DNA of 47,020 nt. Origin: Ignavibacteria bacterium UBA7675. Lineage in GTDB: Bacteria > Bacteroidota > Ignavibacteria > Kapaibacteriales > UB7675. The notes under the pieces were generated by a model. The model was not told the DNA's origin, did no database searches, and saw nothing but the letters and a program-made list of their open reading frames with translations. The number at the start of each line of letters is the position of its first letter. Position 1 is the stretch's first letter. A program made the position numbers and the translations under genes. The DNA lies in contig DLHF01000006.1 of assembly GCA_002483085.1 (NCBI GenBank), forward strand, positions 1 to 47,020. Direction: 5' to 3'. Below are positions 16,801 through 27,900 of this stretch, in pieces.

Positions 16801-19800
16801 TATAAAGCGGAATGGAAAACTGCCAAATGTACCCGGTGTATCAGTGTATTTTCCCGCGAGCAAATCGGTCTCATCAGTCGAGGACAGGTCGTAATTGATG
16901 ATAAGAGTATCGGTAATTTGCTTGAGTCCTGCTTCCTGCGACTGCACGAGAAATGATTCGTCGCCATTGTCGAACATAAACCATCCCGGCAGGTTTTTCA
17001 CCATCTGCAATCCTGCATTTTGCTTCGATATATTCGAGAGCAAGCCGAGCGGCGTTGTACTGGGATTGGACGGAGAAATAAGCCACAAACGCGATTCTAC
17101 ATCGCCCATGTAGTTGTCGTACAGTGCGTTGTTGGTCTGCTGTACATTGATCGTGGTATTGTCGGCATCTAATGTACCACGATACGGCTGCGGCGACCCA
17201 GAAATCGTATTGTAGTTTTGCAGAATAAGATTCGTGCGATCTACGACAAGGCGATTAGACACCGTCATACCCGGCACAACCGAAGTATAGCCGCGCAGAC
17301 CATTGCCAGTAGCTTCCACAGCGCGGGAAATAGAATTGTAAAGCATAGCGTTGAACGTATCGAGATCGCTATTGCCCGTAGGTGTCGGCGCTTCGGGTGG
17401 CGAAGCTGCGGAAGGAAGATTGGGAACATCGCCGAACACAATCATCAGCTTCTCGTCGTCGGCATTGCCTGCATACATTGGAATCGCATATACCTTATTC
17501 CAGAATACATTTCCATTAGCAAGATTGAGATTCATGGAATTCACATAACTCGTCAGCTTGCTGATATAGGGATCGGGATAAAAGTACGTTACCAGGTCGT
17601 CGACCAATGTCTGGGGCTGAAGCCATTCTCTGTTGAAATTGTAGAATGAATAGCGGATCGACGCTTTGTAAGTCACCTCGTCGCTGGATGTACCATTGCT
17701 GAAGGTAGAGTTTGTAATCTGATCAGTTTCCACCCAGAACAGGAACAACCTATCAAACACATACACCGGTGTTACATAGGGCGATTTGATACTAATATTA
17801 AGCTCTTCCCACGGCGACCAGTACAGGACGTTTTTTGTTGTCTTGTCGATAATCACTGTGCGATAGTAGTACATATGTGGCTCGGTGCCTGTGCTGCCGA
17901 ACAGATACAGTGAATCGACTTCCCCGTATTCAGGATCGTTGACTGTCTGGTAGTAGCTGCCTACAATATCGAGCTTTGCCAGTTGGGAAAATTTATCGAA
18001 ATAATTCAGATAAGCACGTGTTACGCTTTCCTCATTGATATCACCTTGGAGCAGTTCGTCTTCCAGCTCGCGGAACAGCGGAGTTTTATTATGGCGTAGC
18101 GAAGGCTCCAAATACATTTCTGGATAGAGATACACTTTGCGGTTCGCTTCCCAGATGCGGTAGTTCGCCATCCAATCCCACCACACTTCTTGGAAGGTTG
18201 CAGGTATCTCAACGCCGGGCTCAAGGTTCATTCGGCTGCGTTGCATATAGAGCTGCACACTGCCAATTCCCTGCTTGATGGGTGATATCCGTGCACAACC
18301 GCTCATCTCTACATCGATAAGCAGAAATTGATAAAGATCCTGCGGGGTCTGTAGCTCCGGGTATGCTGCGTTGAGATGCCATATCAGATAGCCCATCAGC
18401 GCATTGCGTAAATTAGCGTTAAGTACGCCGCTGAGCTCGTCGTACACTTCTTTCCATTCCTCATCATCGTAGCGGGCATTCACAGCATCGAGCATAATCT
18501 GCGCCATTGCATTGTACAGCTCCCAGTTGTCCCCCGCTGTAGCTGGCATGTCGTTGAGGCTGATAAGGCGCAGCATGAAGTACACATCCACGCCCATTTT
18601 CTCAGCGAGGTTAAAAGCTTTGTTCAGCCACGCTACATCAGCAACTGTGTCGGCAGCTCCATCCGGCCAGAATACTTGGCTGATTGTACATATCTGGTCT
18701 CGGCTCCATCCGCTTATCGCCGCCAGTGCTGCGCTCTTTGCACCTGTGGCACAGTCGGCGTCATTCGGCATCATAAAGTATGCTATAAGCTCTTTGTCGG
18801 CATTGTCGAATTCAGCTACGAGCACGCGGAATGTGTACAGCGTTATCAGGTTCTCCATGCTAAAGCGGAACCCCTGCCCCACCGGGCTCATGCCGTAGCT
18901 CGCCGGGTTGTCTATGATGCTGTCCATATCGCTTGCTGTGAGCGTAAGCAGCCGCGCAACAAACAGCAGGTAGGCCAGCACTGCAAAGAACTCGACAATG
19001 GCTTCTGGCGTCGGCTCGCCTTCGGGTATCAGCGTAAGGAACAGAGCAACGACATCTGTCGTGCCAGTAACAACCGAAGCAAAATCAATGAGGGAGGCCA
19101 TCATCGGCATGTCGGTGACAAAAAAGTTTGCCAGCGATCCCGTAAGCCCATTTGTTTGCAGAGTGAGAAGCTGCGATAGCGAACTCTCGATGTAGAGGAT
19201 ATTTCTTCTTACCTGGAGCAAGATACCCTGTACATAAGCAATTTTTGTCTCGCGGTTTTCTGCGCCCGGCAGCAGGAAAGAAAGATCAGTAGAGCTGTTG
19301 AAGGCAGCAGAGAGAATACCCTCGGCATTGATAATCGCATTGGCTTCGAGTTCGTCAAAAACCTCTACCGATTCAGCTTCGCTAATAATATCGCTGATAA
19401 ACGAATCGGGCCGCACGGCGATGAGCTCCTGCAAATCACTTATCCGCAGAAGCATTGTGCGTACATCTTCTGTTTTACCCGCTTGGTTGGAATCGCCTAC
19501 AAACAGGTACGACAGATCGGTCTTATCATTAAAGGTAAAAGAGAGATACCCCTCTGCGTTCAGCACCGAGTTGGCGATAAGCTGGGTATAGGTATCTGCC
19601 GACTGAGTCGGCGTAATTTCGGTTGTAATAAACGATGTTTGCACCAAGCGCACCAAGGTAGAAAGCGCGGTAAATGTTCTGTCCTTGCCCAGCACAATGC
19701 CACGCGCATCAATAAATTCCTGCGCAGCGAGCTGGCGGTATATCTCCGTAGATGCTGCGGTATTGATATCTGCGTTGGCGAAGGAGCTGGTCTGCACTGC

Positions 19801-21816
19801 CCATTCGGCAGAAGACAACCACAAGCTCGTCATAAACGGGCGAATATCAGCAAGCGCGTATCCGGTTTTGACATACTTGTTCGGCACGCCGGTAATAGCG
19901 TATTGCAGTTCGTACACATCTACACCTGCCTCGTCCATCCACGCATCTACGCCTGTAATTTCTGCAACATCGCTGATCGATGTTGTCTGCTGCTTGCCCA
20001 TGAGGTTGAGAAGAAGAAGATATTCTTCTACACTCAAGCCGAGAAGCGACGCGAACCGGCTCAGGCGGTAGAATATCGACAGCACGGGAACGGTGAGCAT
20101 AATCGTGCCGTTGGTAATGCCTTCGATGCTCATTACCTGATTGGCGAGAAGAGTCAGGTCGTTGTCGCTTACAGTAAGCGAAGCTGTCAACCTACTGCGA
20201 ATGGCAGAATCTATTTCTCCGGTTTGCCCCGACGGTGCTGATTGTCCGGGCTTCCAAGCGAGCACAGCATCGGTGTACAGTGGATTGCCTGCGTACAATG
20301 GATGATACGGCGGTGTGTTGCCGATAAGCAGGGCATTGTTGAACACACGGTCGAACAAATCTTCAGGTGTAGGCCCCGAGCCCACGCCAATAGTTTTGAT
20401 ATCCGACCACAAACTGCACAGCACATCCACAGGAGCATTGAAGCGTTCGCGCAATTGTTTTATCGACGCCAGCGTTTCTATAGCATTCTGGTCAATTGCA
20501 GTGACGCCTACTGATTTCATTGCCCAATCGACCTCGGCATACGGCCATAAGAATTTCGAGGAAAACCGTATAAACCGATTGAGTGTGTCGAGCGTCTGGA
20601 GGTTGAGATTAATAGTTTGTTCGTAGGGATTGTTCGGGTCCGTATTGTTGATGATGGTGTATAAATAGTCGTTGTTTGGAAGTACGCTATTGATAAAAAA
20701 GCTGTGTGGGATACTGCCTGTAGCCAGTTCCGCTTCGCTGAGATTTTGCTGTATCAGCGAATGGTATTGCGGCAGCGTAAGCCCGGTGCGTGCAGTAAAT
20801 ACACTCACCTTTTCAAGGTCTGCAAAATTTGTATCTGTAATTGTCACGCCATAGTCGGCGCTTAGCGCAGTAGCTGTTGGCGTCGGTGTTGTCACGAGCT
20901 GGTACTGTTCAAGCGATAGTTTCAGCGATTCGCGCGACACCTGAAAAGGAGCCACGTCGTACACAGCGTAGATAGTCGCTAGCGTGGTCTTAAAGTGCTC
21001 TACGTAGATGCGTATCTGTTCGAGTGGATGCTGGTAGGGCAAGCGAAATGGATAGGGTGCATTTGCCATCAGCAGCAGAACATCCGTTTCGAGGTCCGCT
21101 TCTAATTTAGCGAGCATTACCGAGTTGACAATTTCCAGGAACGACACAGTATCATTGGTATTGCTACAGTCCAATGGAATGGTGAACAGATCGGGTCGGC
21201 GATCTTGCAGCGTGAGCCCGGGCGGAATAGTGCTCTGGTTGGGCACCGTAATATATTCCTGTGCAAGGCGCATCAAATCAACAAAATACGCTGCGGGGCT
21301 CAGAATAGAACGGCAGTGCTCGCACGAGCAATAATCCATGCTGCCGAACATATCTTCGTAAGAAGGAACCGACTGATAGAAGCTGGTAAGGCTCGTATCG
21401 GTATTGGCAAAAAGCGTCGCGTTATAATGCGGTGAAGCTGTGAGATCACGAACATTTGCCCACAGAAGAGCAGTGCGGTTTTTCACATCCACGGCTCTGC
21501 GATGCAAGAGGCGTGCAGCGCTGTCGCCACCATCTAGCCGGGCGGACCAAGTGGCAGCAAAGCGGTCTTCACTCATAGCAGCAATATGGTGCGCCGAGTG
21601 CAATCCTTCGTTGTGCAACTGCGTTGCTACACTTTCATCGGGAGATAAGCGCAGCAGGCGTTGGTACGTTCGCAGGCTATCGAGAGTGTCCTCCTGGTTA
21701 AGCCCCTCCCAGTTAAGCGCATCGAGCGTTTCACGCCGAAGCAGCGAATGATTGAGAACATCTACATTCGGATTTTGCTCGAAGAAGGTGCGAAAGTCCG
21801 TGTTCGTAAGTTTCAT
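13804..21816 (-). CDS. Tc (ABC) toxin A subunit, TcA
   Basis: 2670 residues, ATG at 21816, one uninterrupted frame. The N-terminal VRP1-like region has the hallmark YCSCEHCRSILSPAAYFVDL near residues 160-180. The neuraminidase-like region, about 1190-1250, reads WWDWMANYRIWEANRKVYLY and DLYQF nearby. The pore-forming and translocation helices follow at about 2100-2270 (AGYQRREQDWKLQQSL). The TcB-binding region, about 2325-2385, contains DPKAVLDLRNDGVCYFEF and FDMDYPGHYTRKIKSVSV. In known systems five TcA chains form a bell-shaped prepore that binds host glycans and injects the payload through the membrane. The length is in the usual 2300-2800 range. It lies 105 nt after the TcB-TcC gene, which is the reverse of the common A-B-C gene order. 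Confidence 0.95.
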   Translation of the reverse strand: MKLTNTDFRTFFEQNPNVDVLNHSLLRRETLDALNWEGLNQEDTLDSLRTYQRLLRLSPDESVATQLHNEGLHSAHHIAAMSEDRFAATWSARLDGGDSAARLLHRRAVDVKNRTALLWANVRDLTASPHYNATLFANTDTSLTSFYQSVPSYEDMFGSMDYCSCEHCRSILSPAAYFVDLMRLAQEYITVPNQSTIPPGLTLQDRRPDLFTIPLDCSNTNDTVSFLEIVNSVMLAKLEADLETDVLLLMANAPYPFRLPYQHPLEQIRIYVEHFKTTLATIYAVYDVAPFQVSRESLKLSLEQYQLVTTPTPTATALSADYGVTITDTNFADLEKVSVFTARTGLTLPQYHSLIQQNLSEAELATGSIPHSFFINSVLPNNDYLYTIINNTDPNNPYEQTINLNLQTLDTLNRFIRFSSKFLWPYAEVDWAMKSVGVTAIDQNAIETLASIKQLRERFNAPVDVLCSLWSDIKTIGVGSGPTPEDLFDRVFNNALLIGNTPPYHPLYAGNPLYTDAVLAWKPGQSAPSGQTGEIDSAIRSRLTASLTVSDNDLTLLANQVMSIEGITNGTIMLTVPVLSIFYRLSRFASLLGLSVEEYLLLLNLMGKQQTTSISDVAEITGVDAWMDEAGVDVYELQYAITGVPNKYVKTGYALADIRPFMTSLWLSSAEWAVQTSSFANADINTAASTEIYRQLAAQEFIDARGIVLGKDRTFTALSTLVRLVQTSFITTEITPTQSADTYTQLIANSVLNAEGYLSFTFNDKTDLSYLFVGDSNQAGKTEDVRTMLLRISDLQELIAVRPDSFISDIISEAESVEVFDELEANAIINAEGILSAAFNSSTDLSFLLPGAENRETKIAYVQGILLQVRRNILYIESSLSQLLTLQTNGLTGSLANFFVTDMPMMASLIDFASVVTGTTDVVALFLTLIPEGEPTPEAIVEFFAVLAYLLFVARLLTLTASDMDSIIDNPASYGMSPVGQGFRFSMENLITLYTFRVLVAEFDNADKELIAYFMMPNDADCATGAKSAALAAISGWSRDQICTISQVFWPDGAADTVADVAWLNKAFNLAEKMGVDVYFMLRLISLNDMPATAGDNWELYNAMAQIMLDAVNARYDDEEWKEVYDELSGVLNANLRNALMGYLIWHLNAAYPELQTPQDLYQFLLIDVEMSGCARISPIKQGIGSVQLYMQRSRMNLEPGVEIPATFQEVWWDWMANYRIWEANRKVYLYPEMYLEPSLRHNKTPLFRELEDELLQGDINEESVTRAYLNYFDKFSQLAKLDIVGSYYQTVNDPEYGEVDSLYLFGSTGTEPHMYYYRTVIIDKTTKNVLYWSPWEELNISIKSPYVTPVYVFDRLFLFWVETDQITNSTFSNGTSSDEVTYKASIRYSFYNFNREWLQPQTLVDDLVTYFYPDPYISKLTSYVNSMNLNLANGNVFWNKVYAIPMYAGNADDEKLMIVFGDVPNLPSAASPPEAPTPTGNSDLDTFNAMLYNSISRAVEATGNGLRGYTSVVPGMTVSNRLVVDRTNLILQNYNTISGSPQPYRGTLDADNTTINVQQTNNALYDNYMGDVESRLWLISPSNPSTTPLGLLSNISKQNAGLQMVKNLPGWFMFDNGDESFLVQSQEAGLKQITDTLIINYDLSSTDETDLLAGKYTDTPGTFGSFPFRFIRLTTNTIVQLSRTLLTQGIDGLLTLQSQETPELPFSRFNPTASVIPPASDKLDFSGAYGQYFWEVFFYIPFLVADRLNASQRFEEAQRWYEYIFNPTVRPEVVVEGSNPSDRYWQFLPLRNITVESMEDILTDPVQIAVYNNDPFDPDAIAHLRPSAFQKAIVMKYIDNLIDWGDQLFSRDTWETLIEATMLYVLAQDLLGQRPKMVDVCEQEATSDFQDILDTYGDDIPQFLINLENALPAPNDSLMLQNKPYNDIEGYFCVGENAGFAEYWDRIEDRLFKIRHCMNIDGVERQLPLFEPPVDPRYLVAATASGTDITKVASYIEPPVPNYRFSVVLDRAKSITASLIQLGASLLGALERKDNEELALLNITQEKTILTMTQKVKELQVQEAIDSTAALQEGRQSAQMRYQFYTGLITVGLSPAELLNIQSMIIGNVLSMAGGVMKMAASISYLIPNAGSPFAMTYGGREVGSSLDAVGSYFDLLASFQSFIGSMSLTMAGYQRREQDWKLQQSLADYDVKQLDYQIMASRIREDIAKREYDINQRSIDNATQTEEFLRGKFTNRDLYQWMASRLSTVYFQTYKIALDLALTAQKAYQYERDSEEPFIDMSYWDSLKRGLLSGESLMLSLQQMESAYASGNSRRLEIRKSISLLQIDPKAVLDLRNDGVCYFEFSEKLFDMDYPGHYTRKIKSVSVFLPAVVGPYQNIHATLTQLGNRVIMKPNLNAVNFLLGGEGATEPQVNVLRTNWRSQQQIALSTGVDDSGMFELNFSDERYLPFEGTGAVSLWELRMPKENNRINFESITDVIIVLNYTARSGGTAFRSAVAQLPPLSEYSGYTTLTLAQEFSTAWFAFMHPQSTALEQVLSFAVRPAMFPAGLSDIQAADIYIQIETAPGISVTGTLKLAVHITATTVDLVFTDKDAASAAVPAGTELFGEWSIVAKKTDIPLSLQDSDGFLDPVKVLNMWLIITYDASPVKASSTVRVKVLPNGRGIVRR

Positions 21817-21921
21817 AACATTATTCCGATTCGGTTGCTATGCAGAGTCTGTATTTTTCATTATGGATAGTACTTCTATTGCCGCTCTGCTGCTGATGAA
21901 CACAGCGGCTCTATCAGGAAA

Positions 21922-24900
21922 TCAGTGCCATGTAAGATCACTGCCAACTAGAGGATGATCGCTGAGACCGAGAGCTGTAGTAGCTGTCAATTCCCCATTC
22001 AGTCCGGCATCCTGTGTATTGGTCAAGCTCGACCCAACGATGTGATCCCAGTTACCTTGGCTCACCCGCGATATCCCCTGAAAATTGCTAAGAGCGCCGG
22101 ACACATTGGGCCCTGTTGCGTTCAGATCCCCAGCCAGTGCAAACGGTGTGTTACCGCCGGTCAGATTCGTAAGATGTGAACTGGAGTTAAACAACTGAAT
22201 ACCGGGCAATGCGTCGCGCTTGCCACCACCGCCTTCGGGAGCATGCCATGTAAAAAGCGAGAGATCGCGTTCAGCATTGGTATTGGCTGCTACACCTGGA
22301 GCTCCAGGTTTCAAGCGCACCTGAAACTCAAAAGGACGCCTGTGCCCAAGACGGGAAGCAAATTCGTCGCGGGTTCTGAAATTTCGGGCATTGTAAGCTC
22401 CGACAATATTGGCATCGTTCGGATAGTCGGGAAACCCTCGGGGAGTCACCCTTCGTATATTTGCCTTGTTGTAAATTATCAGATAGTGGTCCTGCCTGCC
22501 CTCGGCTGTAAACCGAGTCGTACCGATAGTCCCACTTGGAGGTTTACTTCCGCTGTGAAGAAATTTTATACGAGTTCCCGGGGTAAGCCTACTCCGTAGC
22601 GAACGCTTAAAGCGCCTTATAGTACTGCCAGCTTCCTGCAATACGATAATATCTACATTATGATTATTGAATAGCCGCGCCAAGCGACGGGCTTTGTTCC
22701 TACGCATTGCATTGTTATTTTCTGCCGTTCCCCGAATATTCCAGCTCACAATCCGCGCTCTACCAAGGCCGCCCACATCCGCAAAACTCACCGGATTATT
22801 GCCGACGAAGGCATAGAAATTGAGCCCATCGACTGGGCCTGCAGGGTCGGGACTTGTCCAGCGCCCCAACCACGATATATAGTACCGAGCGCCGTAGTAA
22901 TACAATCCCGTCGAGTCGTCGGCTTCCTTACCACTGTAGCGATATACTTTTGGCGAAACTTCTACCATGCTGTTACCTGCAATAACAGAAGTGCCTCCAA
23001 AAGGAAAAAATTCTTCGTAGCTAATCACATTTGCACTGCCATCTACTTCCACAACCGACGATCCGAGGTTGTTGTCGAGCTGGTAGCGTGTTTGCCTTAC
23101 ACCTTCCTGCTGCGCCGATGGAAGAAGGTGATTCACCACAGTAGCAGTATCGATAATTGCAAATCGCGTATTGCCGTCGGAAGCGTGGAGAGAAATCCGC
23201 TCATCCACCAAGGTTTCACCACTGTCGGAGCTTCGATACGTGCGATATATAATCTGTCGACCTAAGTAAAGCGTCTCGCGCCTGTCTGTGACATCACCAC
23301 CAAAGGTAAATCGGTCTATATCTTTCCGCACGCGTTGCCCCGCATAGTCGTAGGCATAATAATCTGCATCATCATCGCCCTCCTGATCGCGCACAATCAC
23401 AGCAGCGGAAGCGAGCATATTTCGCCAGCTCCAACGCATAGCCGGGATATTGTCCAATGCCAGCATATTGCCAGCACCATCGTAGGTCGTTTGCGGACTA
23501 TCGGCAGGTACAGCCCTGTTGGAGTCGGCAGGCACAATAACAAGGCGCGTCCACGATTGAGATGGAGCATAATGCGACAGCTTCGTAAGATTACTGGAAT
23601 TATCGTAGGTGTAGACCTCCCGGTAGTTCTGCAGTTTCTCCATGTCGTTCGGATGTGGCTGCGGGCACAGCGGCATATACAGTGTCTGCTTGAAGCCAGT
23701 AATATGTGTATTGGCCTGAATCCCCGGATGTTGCCGCCCGGTAGCTTGGATAAGCCTATACAAAGCATCATAGGTGTAATCGCTCAAAGCTTCCACTTCT
23801 TGCTGGTCGCAAAACACCGTCTGCTGTGTATAATCCCGAATGCGCGTAACATTCCCCATCGGATCGTAGGTGTACACAATATCCTGAAGAACTTCCGACA
23901 GCACCGATCCATCTGGCGCTTCAGGCCGTACCGATACAATACCTAGCAACCGTTGTGTAGTTGGCTCGTAAGTGTGTGTGCTTTTCACACCATTACCGCG
24001 ATTAATCTGCGAAGCCTGTCCATCGGCCTGATACAGTATGGACGTGATAATATTTTCCGTCGAGCCATCTGGGAATTCTACATTGAGGCTGTCAGACCAC
24101 CCATTGATAGTATAGGCAAAGTGCAAAGTACCGGCCTGGGGTGTCGTCTCCGATGTCTGGTTGCCTACGGCGTTGTACGCAGTTTCTGTAAGGAATTGCT
24201 CTTCGAGCATCGGGACTTCAGAGGGAACATCCCAGTTCACTTCAGTGCGGTAATCGCGGCGGTACTGCCGGATGCTCTGTATTGCTTTGCGTTCGATATT
24301 ATACAGAGGAGAGGTGACAGTGCCTGCCTCATCGTAATAGCAATAGACTTCTCCGCGCAGATTTTTGGCCTGACTTTCTTCTACACTTTCTCCGTACACA
24401 ACCCGCTCTACGACCTGATTGAGTTCGAGCTCGTTCAGTGGATCTGTGCCAGCGGCATGCACCTCTACCACTCTTTGCAAAATATCATAACGCGTGGATG
24501 TCGTGATATTGCGGCTGTCCCACCGCGTTGCCTCATTGCCAAATACATTATAGAACAGCGATCTGTCGCCAGAGTCCACACTGTGTATAAACAACTGCTC
24601 GGCTACCATATCGTACACTTGTGCAACATTTGGCACTGGTGGCGACAACGTACCGAGGCGTGGATCAGTCATGGATAGGACATTGCCCTGCACATCCAGC
24701 CCGGCTTTGGTAGAGAGATAAAAAGGCCCCAGTATATCAGCACTATCGCTACTTACATCCTGCTGCACATTAATAACTACCCAGAGAAATTCCCGACCCA
24801 TTGTGTCGAGTGCAGTCCCGGCTGGTGTATCAAAAAATACGGCTGCCTTTTCCAGTGCATTGAGCTCATCCTGAAACGCAGGATCAGTGTCGTTGATGTG

Positions 24901-27900
24901 ATCTTTGTAGTAGATAGAATCTTTAACTGTATCGTCTTCGTCGTACTGGATACGCGTCCAGGCATGGTACTCGGTCGCAGTAAAAAAGCCTTTTGGTGTG
25001 TTGACACGTACAGCACGTCCCATTGCATCATAGCGTGTTGTTGTGGGTATGGGCATAGTACCGCACAACACATCATCCGGGCTAAAATACGGCTCTGCTG
25101 TATAGTAGTTGAAATACTGTTCAACAGGATTCGACTTATTGTTGTAGACTGTCCTACCAGAAACTACCCATATTTCTTCGGCGCTGCTTTGTTCGTCGCA
25201 CGGAGCAGCATTACCAACCTGCTCTATCGTCCGGCCAAAACCATCAATGTATTCTATGGTTTTGCGGATACGTGTTTCGGTACCCACAGGCAGTTCGCTT
25301 ACATATGTTTCGCGCATCAGCGTGGCAGTGCATAGGGGTTCACCACGATCCCTCCATGCGTCCAAATCGTAGTAGTAGTACCCAGTAGCCTGTTGTAGAT
25401 AGTATTCCGGCTGGTCGAGAACCACATCGTTGAACGTAGCCGGACCTCTGCGCACATATTCGTCAATTGGGCTATCTCCCTGGCGCTGGCCATCGACATC
25501 ACCAAAAACAGTCATAGCAATGACAAAGCCAAGAGGATCGAACAACAGTTGGTTGACAATATTATTGATATTGACAACTTCCCAGGGCTGAAGCACTTGA
25601 TAGTCGATGCTCGCACTTACTACATTTGTTATATCTCCGTCAGAAGTAGTTCCGGCGAGTTGTGCAGTGCGAATAATATTAAGGCGATACGCATCATATT
25701 CCATCTCTGTGTGGCCACCGAGTGGATCCAATATCTTTTCTAGTAAAAAGAATTTTTCTTCGCCTGTGGAAAAAACACTGATCGAGCCGGGATTCCACCA
25801 ATACCCGTCCTCAAGTACATAGCCATTGCTGATAAGCATGTCGTCGGTGACCCGACCGCCATACACACTTTCGACCATAGAGGGGGGAAATACAGCAGTA
25901 GAGCCGTGATGGGACAGTGCACGCGATGTAATAGAGCCAAGCGGTAGCGCTGCCGTTTGCTCCTCGTTCCAGAAATAAGAGCGCTTGCAGGAATAAGCAC
26001 GCGACTGGAGTTCACCCGGGGAGAACGCCGTGCCATAGGGTATCGAGTTGAGCAGTGCAGCTTTTACTTGTGTGTCTATCTGGTCGAAACTAAAGTACAT
26101 CTGCCCGTCCAAATCCAAGCCGGAAAGCTCGGATTTCACCTGCTCATACACCGTTCCAATGAGCCGGAATCCTTCCACGACATTGATGTATGAAGAAGTG
26201 TCGACAAGCACCTCCATCTTTAGTTGTTCCGGATAGATATCAAAGACCGGATTATTAGCAACAACAGTGTTTTCACGTCGGCTGTACATCACTTGAGATG
26301 AGAGCAGTATATTGCCAAATTCGTCTGTCTCCAGAGTAAATACATGTTGTGTGCGCGGGTCTGCGGGTTCCCGTTCGTAGTCGTAGGTGATATTCTCACG
26401 CCCAACTACCAGAAACACTGCGGGCTGATCGGCATAGCAAGGTTGGTACATCCGCACTTCGTAATTGCTTTCTGATACGCGGTAGGGAATATCTTCCAGT
26501 GCACTGTTATCAAGCCCGTACACTTCCTTGCGTAATTCCTGCCCTTTGAGCGCAGCACATGCCTCGCGTATTGTTTGCGGACCACTTTCGTAAATATCCG
26601 GGCACAGAACACTGTCGGGCATGGAGTATTCTAGCGGATCGCCTTTATAGTATTCTGTTGCATACTGGCGCGACAGCACTCCAGCTTCCATATAGGCACC
26701 GGTATGGTACCAAGTGCGCGTATAAGCAGCAGGCTCATGAAGCTCGGCACTGCCTGTGCGAAATGCCATACCAGGGTGTAGATTTGAATTAATATATTCC
26801 TCAAAGGTGAGCGACTCCCATTCCTCGACATAACCAAACCCTCTGAACTCCCTCTCGATGGGGTCGTAATAGCCATCGTGATAGCTGTAGCGATTAATTG
26901 CCTTGGAACCGGAGATAAGGTCGAGGCTCTCCACGGTATCTACTACTTGTACTGGAAATGGAAGGCGAGTCAGCCAGGGCCTTCCCGCGAGCTTATCGGC
27001 GAGATAAAATTTTGTAGAGCTCACATAGCTAACACGGGTGCTTGTGCCCATGTTATTGTTCATTTCGCAAAGCAGGTAAGGCTTTACTTCGTTGCTATCT
27101 TGCTCCGTACTGCCGGTGCGTGTGCCAGCAAAACTGTAGTAATAATGGCGGACTTCGCCGTCCATTTTCGAGAATAGCAGGCAGGCCGTACCACTTCCCG
27201 TAATATCTGCAACCTGCACACTATCTATCGAGCTGTAGGGCTCTGGCAACCGGATGCTTACAGGCTCAGCGAAGCTATTGCCACTGCAATTAAGGTACAC
27301 ATCCACGCGGTCGGAATAGACATACAGAATGTCGGTAGTGCCCGATCCGTCGACATCAGCCAAGAGAATACGCGAGGGATCGAAATCTTCTCCCAGATGT
27401 GGTGCGTTTGCCAGCCTGACAGGTGGCCCAAAGTGCCCGTATCCCAGTCCGGGCCAGCACTCTACCGTACCGTTGCTGATGCGCACACGGTGCGCCATAC
27501 CATCGCCAAATATATCAGCAAACAACACGAGTTCGCCGGGCGAGCTTTCGAGTGGAAAACCAGATTCGAGAACAGAGATAACAGGAGGACCAAATCCGAG
27601 AACGCTTTCAGACGGGTACATCGTTACTTTACCGCGCTGGAGCCATACAATATCCGAACGTCCTCCCCCAGTCAGGTCGGCCATTGTCGAGCTGGCATCA
27701 AAGCCAGCAAGCGGGTAGGAACTAAAACTTCGGAACGGCAGCCATGCACCAGTGTTGTCATTACCGTAAAAGCCAGTCCGCATCGGCGTTTCTACCATCA
27801 GGTCGAGCCTGCCATTGCCGTCGATGTCTATAAGCGAGTATGAAGGATTTTCGAGATTTTTTTCTATGGGAAAATACAACGGTGGTTCCGGTATGGTGTA

